Source of the DNA: Serilophus lunatus
Lineage: Eukaryota; Chordata; Aves; Passeriformes; Eurylaimidae
Length of the DNA: 64,000 nt
Direction: 5' to 3'
Assembly (NCBI GenBank): GCA_013399895.1
Contig: VXBA01000906.1
Location: 187,932-251,931, forward strand
Below the pieces are notes generated by a model. The model had not been told where the DNA came from, did not search any database, and was given only the letters and a program-made list of their open reading frames with translations. The first letter of the stretch is position 1. Each line of letters begins with the position of its first letter. Shown here piece by piece: positions 27,701 to 39,700 of this stretch. The position numbers and the translations under genes were made by a program.

Positions 27701-30700
27701 TCTGCACACATTAATAGCAAACAAGACTTAAGGGAATGATTCTGCAATTCTGTGTGTATGAAAGACTATAATCTGGCACTGCTATAAAAAATCCATAATT
27801 TAATCAGCTGATATGCTTATTCAAATAAAACAAAAAAAAAACAAGCAAAAACTTCACTGCTAGATAACTACACTGTAATTAGGGTCAGAACTTTGTTTTT
27901 CCTATGAGACCAATATAAAACTAAATTTTACTTACTCTTCAATGCCTATATCTTTAGAGTCTAGGATGTTGGCAATGTGTGAGGCAACAAAGCTTTTCAC
28001 TTGCTCGTTCTTCTCCTTTGTAAGGATTCTCAAAATCTTTGTGAGGTCGCTTGAAGAAGGACTTTTCATCAGTATGAGATAGGCTGCTAGACGTTTGTCT
28101 GTAGGTGCATCTGGTTCTTGGAATGCTTTGACAAGAGTTGAACGGTCCTATACAAATAGAGAAAGATTTGTAATGATAAACTGGCTCACAGATGATATTG
28201 CTAAACTCTTTTGGGAAGATACAGGGTGAAATAATTTTCAGAATGCAAGTTTCTCAGGACTGCATACCTATTTCTTTACATTATTTCTAAAACCAATCAA
28301 AATAATTTCCTTAAAGCTATTTTGAAAAAATTTCTTTTGCTAGAAAATACAGAAATTATGGCTTTATTAAAACTGATTTTCATAGAATCAGAGAATGGTT
28401 TGGGCTGGAAGAGACCATAAAGTTCATCTAGTTTCGATCCCCTGCAATGGGCAGAGACACCAGAAGCAAAATCTTCCACTAGACCGGTTTGCTTAAAGCC
28501 TCATCCAACTTGGTCTTTAACACTTCCAAGTATGGAGGATCCACAACTTCTCTGGGCAGCCTGGCCCACTGCCTTAACACCTACATAATAAATTTTCTTA
28601 ATAGGCAATTTAAACACACCCTCTGTGAGTTTGAACCCTTATCCTGTCACTGCATGCTCTTGTCAATAGTCTCTCTTATCCTGTAATTTCCTATATTTTT
28701 AATCAATTTGGTTGAATGGATGTTTTTTTAAAAGAATTTTTATCCTTTTTTAATTTTGTCCTTTCTTATCCTATACATGGCAGGTTAAATTTTTGTTTAG
28801 ACTACTGAGTTTTGATTTCTGGGAATCAGAAATACTCAGAAATCTGCACAAAAATTGTAAAAATTTGGGTAAAAGATCACTCAGTTTAGGTAAGGAAGGT
28901 GATCGTAATCTTCTGCTGGAGGAAAATTAAAAACATAGCTTAAAAATGAAAAAAAAAATTAAGTGCTTTAAACTGAATCTGAGCATGTGAACTCCAGTTG
29001 TTTCCAGGCTCCCAGGCTATTTAAGCCTTGTCTGGAAACAAGAGTATGTCTCTTAGAGTAGAATCTTGTTGCTGTTGAAACTTTTTCACTATACTGAGAT
29101 GAAGTGTTCAGTGAAGTATAATGACACCCATTCTGTAGGGGATGCTGTAATGTTGCTGTAATGTAAACATGAATCTAACCCACTTGTTCTCACAAGTATA
29201 ATCAACGATGACAACAGAATGGATATAAAAAACATAGGAATCTGATTTTTTTCTTAGTTAAATACATTTAAATCTGGAGTTATTAATTAGTTAACACCAC
29301 CTTTGAGTAAGTAGAACACCACTTAAGACACTAACAGGACAGATCCAAACTTTCCATTTAAACTGAAATTACCTATACAAGCAACTGCAACTCAAGCACC
29401 ACCCACTTAGTCAGAAGGCTGCAGAACTTCTCAAAAATGTGTATGGAAACTAGCTAAAGGTGTTCTTAAAAAGTTGGAGACAACTAAAAGGGAGAGAGCA
29501 GAACTATGAAATAATGGGAATGTTTTTTGCATATTCAGTAATTCCTGTGAAAAGTAAAGGTGAACTGAGGCCAGTTTATTATGGCTCTTGTGACCCAATT
29601 TACCTCTTCAGTAATTGTCATTTTCCTGAATGCCTGGATGGCCGCTTTCTGAACTGAAAGTGATGTAGCTTCATTCCTGATACATGTCTTCAGAGAAGAT
29701 TTCACATTGGGTTTAGCTTTCTCCATTACTGCACCCATGTTTCCAATAGCCTGTCAGTGATGAAAACAGAAATCTGATAAACATTTTCTTCTCCACCAAG
29801 AGAAGTAGAGTGTTATATGCAATACAATTTATAATAATTATCTATGTAAGGAAAGAAGGAAATAAAAATACCCGAAGTGTGAGGTATGTGAGTTCATCTT
29901 CCCCAGAACAATCTGTGCCAAGCAATGATATAATGAATTCTGCAACATCTGTGATTTCCTCTGTCAGAATCTTCTTCTCATTGTAGAATCTAAATATATA
30001 TAGAAACATATTAGAAACAAAAGGAGAAAATGGGAAATGTCTCTATTTTTTTCCTAAAGAGCGAATTCATGAGAACAACAACAAAATCCTCAAAAGCTGA
30101 GCACTCTTAGGGTTTACCCTAAGCATCGTAACAATGAGGTGATGTTGTACAATTGCGTGTTGTCATTACTTACTTAGTAACGGAATGGCTCAAGCCATAA
30201 AAAGAAGATCTACTTGGCTTATACTGGGCCATGTTAAGAATTTCCCTTATTCTCTGTGGAGTTGGAGAAGGCAACAGTCCCAGGGTGTATGTAACCATGT
30301 CTGTCACAATTGGATTCACATCTCCAGTTCTCAGTATTTGAAGGACTGCACTGTAGCACTCTGGAGTCCCACACTGGGTCAGGGCCTGAACAGTGATGGA
30401 ACTGAAAGAAGAGATGACTCTGATTAATTCATTCCCTGTTTGCAGTTATTGTTGCATATTGACTGTTTGAAAAAAAAACCCCATTTGGTTTATTAAGGTG
30501 TTTTAATATAAATTACACATGCTTATGTGTGACTGGAAGCAAGTCATGCAATTGTCTATCAAAAAGAAGCTTCTTCATTTAACAAGTTATAATAGTAACA
30601 TCATTATATAAGAACAATAGGAAAGTATTAACAATATCATTGTTACACAGATAAACATGCTTTAAATAGAATAATCCAATACATGGAACAAAACTGAGGC

Positions 30701-33700
30701 TCTAGTCCCTCCACTGACTGAGGACATAAAGAATGTATAAATTGATTCAAGTCCAGCTCAGACAGAAGAGTAAAGTTGGAGGGCAGGGTCGGACCAAAGA
30801 AGAGTGCTCTTGCATGTCTTCCAAAGTCTCACATTCAAAAGTGTGTTCTTTGCTATAAGTCACACTTGGGAGTTTGGAATTACAGCCACTGGCCTTGAGC
30901 AAAACAGCATGAAAGATCTTTGGCTGTAACAACTATCCACAGCATTGCTTCTGGCACACACACTTGGGATGGAGGAGGTGGAGAAAAACCTGGTACTGGG
31001 AAGTGTTATACCTCAGATCAGCTTCTCCAGCAAGTTTGGAAGATTGGGTGGGGGAATTATATAAACGGTATTAGGTCTTTATAGAAGGCAAGAGCTTTCA
31101 GATCTACTTGAATTCTTATACTTTTCCCATATATTTAATGTTCAAATTCCATTCGAGCATTTCCGATTGAAAAACGTAAAATCCATACGTTCTATTCTTC
31201 CTTCTTTATTTCTCTCTCTGAATAATTCTGATGACACTTATCTTTCTGAAAGACACCTTATACATTGTATTCACCCCTAATTTCAAACCACTTGCAATAA
31301 ATCAACCACAGAATGGCTTTGCCGTGGCATTGACATGTGATGTACTTGCATAGGGAACTGCTGAAACATACCTTGAAGCTTCCATCATCTTTGGTACAAG
31401 AGAGCCAAGAGTGCTGTTATGTAAACTTCTGAGATCAGAAACAAATTTGTAAAAGAGTCTTGCTCTCTCCTGATTCTGCTGGGAGGCTGTAAGTTTCTGC
31501 AGTTCCTGAAGGGTTTTCAGAACACCATCACCCTGTTTGGAGAGTTTGGCATCTGTACCTTCCAGTGCAAGTCCCTTCTCTTCCAGCTCATCTAGCAATT
31601 AAAAAAAAAAATGCATTCTTTATGTCTTTATCAAGGAGCTATGTTAATTTTTATCTTCCAGCTTACAATCAGTATAAAGAGAAAGTCTGTAGATTATTTT
31701 ATATGATAAATGTTAAAGTTTAACAGCTGAAACAGTCTAGAAAAACAATGGAGGGGAATTTAAATATAATTCGCCCAAAAATTGAATATTTGGATAAATT
31801 CTTTTATATTTTTTAAAGATGATTCCTTAACACCTTTTATATTAGTATAGTTTGCTTTTTCAAGTTTTAGTGAATATACATTAGGAGAAATATGTTATGA
31901 CTAGGAATAACTACTGCAAGTCAAAAAGGCATATTTCAGAACAAAATATGTTAAAACCAGATTATTTACATTTGGCAGCTGAAGCTAAAATTTGTATAAG
32001 AAATTATGGGTAGCTAAAATGGTTCATTAAACTAATTTCCAAGATAAGATGAAAATTACTTTTCAAGCAAATTATACAGTTTTAATTATAAGGAATATTT
32101 ATATATTAAGAAAAAACTATAAAGATTACTTAAAATTAGCAGTCTTTAAACTTCCCATTTTATACTCAACCTTTCTCCTTATTAAAATGATCAAACTTCA
32201 TTTAAAATTCTGAATTGATTTGGTCCTCTTAAAAGCATCTTCAACTAAATCAGTTTTAAAAAAAAATTGTCCCAGTATTTATAATTTGTTCCTATATTTG
32301 TATTATAGAAAACTGCAGCTATACCTCCATCAAAGTTTTTGTTACTGATCTTTGGGGTATCTTCAAGCCTCAGGGTCTGGTTTACCTCTGTCATCATACC
32401 ATAGCGACTTCTAGGAAACAAAGAAAAATTCACTGCTTTAGTTGGGTCTAAGTGCCTTTGAGAGGTCTTGGACATGTCTCCTGCCTTCTTACAAACAAAA
32501 TGTATATTTGAGGATGAAGTCAGGGCAGAATCTGATACATCACCATTTAAAAATTAATATTTATAAATAAAGTGTAATAATAAATAGTGAGCAACCTACT
32601 CGTATGATGAAGGTAGAAACAGGTGTTTTTCACTGCAGACTGCATCTCTTATATGCCTTTTCTTTGCGTCAATATTGTAATGACAGAACTGAGTGCTCTT
32701 TAGAAGGGTGGATAATGGGATGTTCTGTAAAATAAAATGTTTGGCAGTCATTTTACTGAGCAGAATAGGAAAAAAATCATAGTTTGAAAGGCTGGCACAG
32801 TTTTACTGTAATATTAACAGTTAAAGCATATTGAAAGCAAAGGTACATAACTAGAATCATTGTCATTCAAAGAAAAAATTGTGCCAGTAACAATCTTTAG
32901 CCTTGAACTTCTTTATGGGCAAAAATCCCACTGAAATTTTCCCTCAGGCCTTATTGAGGTGTTTGGGTTAGTAGTTAGTTCATGATTGCTCCTCTGCTGC
33001 CTACAACAAAGGACTCCTTCATAAAACCAATTTGCCATTTTTGCAGTAGTCATACAACTGATGCTTTTTTCAATTCCACTGTTATTATAAAAATTTTAAA
33101 GACTTCTATAATAAGCTGTAGAAGTGGAAGAAATTATAAAATGTGTTTTCAGCATTATATGAAACTGTTTGTTTTGGATTTTTTAAAATTAAAACACTCA
33201 AAAGCACAGATGACATTATACCAGAAAAAAATCTGACAATATTCATTCAAGCAACTGCATTTGATCATTGCAGATTAACGGGTAGATGAAGCAGCATGTC
33301 TAGCCACTTCAGGGCGTTTAGAGCCCTCTCCTCCTGCACATCACACACACTTTAGGGTTTTGGTGGACTGACTATATGTTCTACATAAAAATGGAATTTT
33401 GAAAATTTTGACCCAGAAAACTAAAAATTTGGCTATGATCTGTTAGGTTATCATGTAATCAATAGTACTGTCTCCATCTATGAAAAGCTCTCCTTTAAAA
33501 GCAAAACAAGAACATGAAAGAGTAATTACAATCTTGCTCTGCAACTTTTTTTTCTCTATTGACTTCCAATAAAACCACAGTCTGATCTAATAGAAGGATG
33601 CAAAAAAAACCCCTTAAGTTTTTAGAAGATAAATATAAAACCTAGTCATTGTAGTAGTTGTTCATCATTTTAAATGATCGTGTAAAAACTGTTACATTAT

Positions 33701-36700
33701 ATAATTTTTAATGGTATACTTACTAGTCCCTTTACAATGGCAATAGGGCTGACATGATCTCTGATGGGACTGAAGTTGTCACAGCCTTTCAGGTACCTGG
33801 TAATTGAAATATCTTCTGCAACATTTCCTTTTCTGGATTTAAATTCAACTTCACTGTCACACTTTCCATATACAGTATCCTGGTAAGAAGAAAGAAATCA
33901 GCACCTCTGCTCATGCTGTCAGACATTTTCTGATCTAGCTGAAAGGCACCCTTTCTGACCAGAATTTCCAGGCCTTTTGAAAATTATATTCAGGAGTAAC
34001 TCTACCTGGGTCAGCTTTATTCCATTTTTTAAGGAAATAAATTGAATGCTTTCAAAACACCTACCATTGAAATTGTTTTCATATTTTCTACTGTTTCTGC
34101 TGGTACAAGTAGAGCTGAGATGATCCCCCTCTTGAGATTCAGTACATTCAGAGGTTCATCCTTCTCGGGATACAGCTTGACTTTTGTTCCATCCTGAATG
34201 CTAAATTTTAGCTCATGCCTAGCCCCCAAAAAAACATTAGTATGAAATGTTAAAGATACACAGTGAAGAACATGTTATCAATAAACTGCTGTGCTATACA
34301 TAAAGCATCATATTTATCTTGGTCTGTCATTGCTTACTAGTCACTGCTGTTATTCATAGAAAATACTACTATTAAAGTAACAAAATTCTAACCAAGGACA
34401 TTCTGATACCACCAGTTTATGTCATCTACGTACAGACAGGCAAATATCAAGAGCAATGGCTAGCAGCTGGAATTGCATAAATTCAGAGGAGATAAGTAAA
34501 TTTTTAGGTAATTATTAACCACTGTGATATCCTACAAAATGATGGGAAGGATTCTCTACTAGTTGCTGTCTTTAAAAAAGCCCCTTGATTGTTTTCTGAA
34601 AAACATATTTTAACACTGTCTTAAGCTAGTTTGAGATCTATTGCTTGTGAAACAATATGGATACTAAGGCACTGAAACAAGCATGAAGGTGCATGACTAA
34701 AATATGTACTGACAAGCACTAGAGACTAGTTGGGTGGAAGGAGTCATAACAATTAGTTACAAAAGCAGATAAGTAAGGAAAAGATAAGACGCATAGGTCA
34801 TTGAAGACTGAGATTGGAAATCTGGACTTCAGTCTCAAATGCCTTTCTATTGTACTGTCTGCACCATGTCAGCAAAGGAAAATTATCTTAAACTGGCTGC
34901 ATGCAGCCATTTGAGAATTTGCCAACAAGAAGGAACATTACACTTGCAATAATCTCTCAGGGGACTACACAACAGTTTCCTGAATGTAGATTATAGAAAT
35001 GACAAAAACATTCCAGTGAAATTTCTTTATCTAAAAAACTTTTCCTTACTAGCCATTGAGAACTATGCCATCCTAACCATAAATTGTATCAGGGAGAGTT
35101 TTTACTGTGGAACCAACTTATAAATCTACCATGTTATCATGAAATACGTTCTATACTTGGAAAAACATAGGGTAGACTGTAACATTGCAGCCTGTTCCAT
35201 TTAAAGGTCACAAGTACTGATGATAATTGATATTGCTTACCTGGACATGGCACTTGCAAAGTCTTCAGAGTTCTTGGACTTTTTCAGAATAGCCCTTCCT
35301 TCAGAGTCAACACCAAATGTCTCCCTCAGGGAGCAATGCACTGTCCTCAGGATGAAGCGGCAGAGCTGTGGTACCTCCAGTTCAACCTGAAAACACAAAT
35401 ATATTTATCTTTTTTTCATTATCATGATTCCAGGATCCTACAGTTACCACTTTGAAAATTCCGTGGGTATTGTAAAGTGTCAGAATTGCTCTGCTAGCAG
35501 CTATTGGGAAAGATTCCAAAGTGCTCTACGTAGGTTAAGGTAAGTCAAGGGAGAAGATATGAGGGCAGGTATTTACTTGGCTAATGGCATGGAGTATACA
35601 ATACCCATTGTAAATAAGTGCCTTAGTTTTGGAGAATTTAGAGTATTAGAACTGCATGAAAATCTAAGTCATTACACTGATCAATGCTTAGACTCTCTTA
35701 GAACAGTGTGCAAATAAAAAATATTTTTCCTAGTTATTCCATTTCAGGGAAAAAACCCCAACACCATGATGAGAAAATTTTTGGCAAGATGAAGGAGCAT
35801 TGGGTAGTTTAATGGCCTGTAGGACATTTTCCTATAGTCCTGGTATTGTCTTGACTGTTACCATCAACAGGCTATCACATGGTTTCCATAGCATCAATGA
35901 GCTACCCTAATTCAACTTTTAGAATTGTTTGATGGACATCAGTAGACAGCCTGGCAGCCAAGGAAAACCCAACTGCCAGGTCTTGCCCCTCTCTCATGTA
36001 AAAGTACAGCCAGATCAGGATTGAAATGTGCTGGCACAGTGGTATGAAGGACTTTTGCCATTTGTCTAGGACAGGGAGGTCTTAGTCTTTATTCTCAATA
36101 TATGTCTTTCAATAAAATTATTTTGTTTGGGAAAACACTGAAGGATGCTCCCCAGCTGCTATCCCATGTTGTGCAGGATATGATCCCAATTCGTTGTATT
36201 TAATTTTGTCTACCTTGCAAGTGATCTTTGAACCACTTCGAGAATCTGCTGTTCCTGTGATCCCACTTGATGTTTCTGCTTCATATGAGTAAATGTATTT
36301 TCTGAGGTGTTTAAATCTGGTTGCATCTTCTGTAATTGGAAAAACAAAAGTGACTTGGATAGGGTAGGATTTGAATAGGATATGCATATGTAATCCTTAA
36401 AATACACGCTTAGTGTTGCGTAACTAAAATGAATGCCAAAGATGAAGGAAACATGAAGACCCACGTTCCCGTTACTTCCTTTTACAGAATATTTTTCAGA
36501 CAGAGAACTGATGACTTCATGTCAGCTGGATTATTTCTGAAGCATAAGACCAATGTTTTAGGGGCAGCACAAGTTTTGGGATCCACTGCTCTGTTTGCTC
36601 CAGAACAAAGGGAAAGCACTAAATTATGACTAAGGTAAGCAGTAAGAGGCATTTCACTTTCTTTCAAACAAAGCCCTAAAACCTAATAGGCTTCCTCAAA

Positions 36701-39700
36701 GGAATGAATTTCACCTGTGTTTAATCTCCCCCTGTTGCCTTCAGAGCCAAATCATCTGTAATTTTAAACCCTACAAGCAGGAATGAATGTGGTAATAGAG
36801 ACATAAATTAAAAAAAAAAATTAGTTCCAGTGTCAAATACAGGGATATAAGATATTATTTTGGTATCTGGAATGCGAAATGTGGGTCAAACAATATCCTC
36901 AATCACAATTCACTCCCGTTATAAGTGCAGGCATTGTTTTAAACTAAACATGACAATCAGGCACTTTATGTGTCTGTGTTGGAGAAGTTTAGGTCGCCCT
37001 GAACCAGAAATGACTCTTCCCTCAGTTTAGGCTGAGTAACTCACTGGGTCTGTGATTCTGTTGTAATGCTGAATGAAAAGCAATTTCTTAAATTGCTCTT
37101 TTGTGGTTACTTGTGACTGTCTGACCTTATTAGAGTCCTGATCTATTTTATAGAAAAAACAAAGATAGGTAATCCCAGTGTTAACCCAAATGCCCACTAT
37201 TAAATCAGTATGATTTTGCCTGTATACACGCAGATGAATACACCTTACTCATTAAACTATCACTTTTATGACCTTTACATACTTTAATAGTAATTGCTAA
37301 ACAGAATGATTATAATTAATACTAGCTATCATATAGTAATCAACATCTTAGAAGCAACTGAAAACTTAATTAAATTATGTATTTAACTCTAAAATTAACT
37401 TCTATCAAAAATTCAATACTATCCCTGTCACTTTTTGCTACCCTGGAAAATAACTCCCAGAGAATTTTGCAACACCAATATCTCGCATGCTAAACCAAAA
37501 GGCTAATTATTGCTTCATATCTTGTTTTCAAAGATAAATTCATGAAAAATGAATAGGGAAATGATAACATTAGATATGCAACTACCAAATAATTTATTGG
37601 ATCAAAAATAGACAAGAAATTGACAATGAAGCCCAGCAGTTGGTTCAAGCATCTTAAGTAAACCCAGTTGCCTGGAGATGGTGCTAAAGCCCTCAACAAG
37701 GGGAAAAAAAACCCTGAATACAAAGAACAAAACAACTTATTCAGTACTTTGACCCTGTGGTGGAACATTATGTATCTAACCAAGCAGTCAGGGCCAGTCA
37801 GAGTTCATTACAAAGATAGGGCATAAAGTCAGCATTTCCTGAGTCTTGGCTTGTTTAAAGAAATTGCTGTCCTTGCTGACAGAGTTGATGATTTATTCTA
37901 CAGGTATTTACTTAGATATCCAAGTGCAATTCTGTGGGCTTAGCAACCACTGTGAAGGGTAAATAAACTGTGAGATTCACTCCACAGTAAAGTGGTAATG
38001 TACATAACCTCTTTGTTAAATCTTTATATTTGATAAATAGGGATTTCTAGATTGAGGAATTTGCATTACAATTAAGACATAAATAAAAAAAGAAAAAACC
38101 AAAAACCCAATATAAAGTAATTTCTTAATGGGAGTTTTAAAAAATTCAGAAACTCATTCTTAGCTTCTCTGATTTTGAGAAACTTTAAAACTTATTAGAA
38201 CCAATGGTTATGGATAATTGGGTATTTAAAATAAAGGAAATAAGGACTTCAGAATATTGGTATCAGTTTCATTTCAGTTATTTCAGAAGAAAAGATTAGG
38301 AAAAGTCAAGCATTGAAAGATGCACTCAGTTAAAATAGTGATATAAGAAAACAAAAGCAAATGCAAGAAATGAGTTACTTGAACATCCCGGATTTCCACT
38401 TTCAAGTGTTTCTTCTTCTGTAAAAAACAACAACCCAGAAAACAAAAAAACAAAGCAAGTATTAAAAGCGGAAAAGCAGTTTATAGCTATAAAACAAGTG
38501 TTATGTATATATAACCATAAATACTACATTTTCATTTTAAGACCTTTTTAATTCATACCAACTCCTGATGTAAATAAAGCTGCTATTAACATTGTCAGTA
38601 CAGAGTCAAATCTAAAGAGAGTTACAAGCAGTTGCCATGATATAGTCAACTAAAATCTCACAACAGGATCTGAATTAAAGTAATTTGATTTAAACTTGGA
38701 AGGATTGGCTTCTAGGTTGAAAACTACTTTTAAAAGTCCTATATTATGTAAAATGGATGGGCACAAAATGTAGATGTCAAGAGATGAAATGTACCATATA
38801 ACAAAGTTTACTTTTAAATTTTAGTCTATTTGAGCACACAGAAATACTGCTAAATGGGTGAATGTCTATACTTTGGGGTTTGTACATTTCAGAAAGGACA
38901 ACTTTGAGGATTAGTATTAATTCTCTGCTATTAAATCGTTTCTGAATATCAAGAGTTCATTCTTTGGAGGAAAAGCCTATTCAAGGTAAGTAGAATCATT
39001 TGCTCCAATCAGTCTTAGGTGTGTTCCATATGACTCTATTTAAAACAGAATAAAATTAAATTAAACATAATCTATTAAATTTGCTGCATTCACTAGGTGC
39101 TATGTCATTCTTTGGGATATCGCACATGAAGGCCAAAATTTTTCTTTGCTCACTTTCCAATTTTTCATTCTGGGAATTCTAAGGCAGACCGCTCTATAGA
39201 AATAGACTGTAACATTAGTCACAATAGCACCTACAGCAACAGAAATACTACCACTACTATTAAAATAACATTATTAATAATTAAAATTATGTTTATTGCA
39301 TAAAAATAAATTTGTATAACATCAGTCAACAACAAAACATTAACACAACAAAGATGTATTTATGATGAAATAGATCTGCATATAAAACCAGACCTCAGTA
39401 ATTTGCCCCAGGCTAACTTTCTCCTTATGCTCTCTGAAGCCTTATTAACATAACAGTGTTGCAGTTTCAAAAGCCACTACTTGGGAAGCAAAGATAGCTC
39501 ACAATCCACAGCACCATATTGGTCTTGGCTGTCTTTTCTGATGTTAGGAAAAATCCCTCTATTGACCTACTTTTTCTACTACTTTTACTGATGATTATGT
39601 CCCTTCAACACAAACCTCTATTTCAAATGCTAAATACAGTCTCCTTTACTGCTCTCTCTCTTCACATTTGCCACAAAACAGGTTAGCAACAGCTGGACTA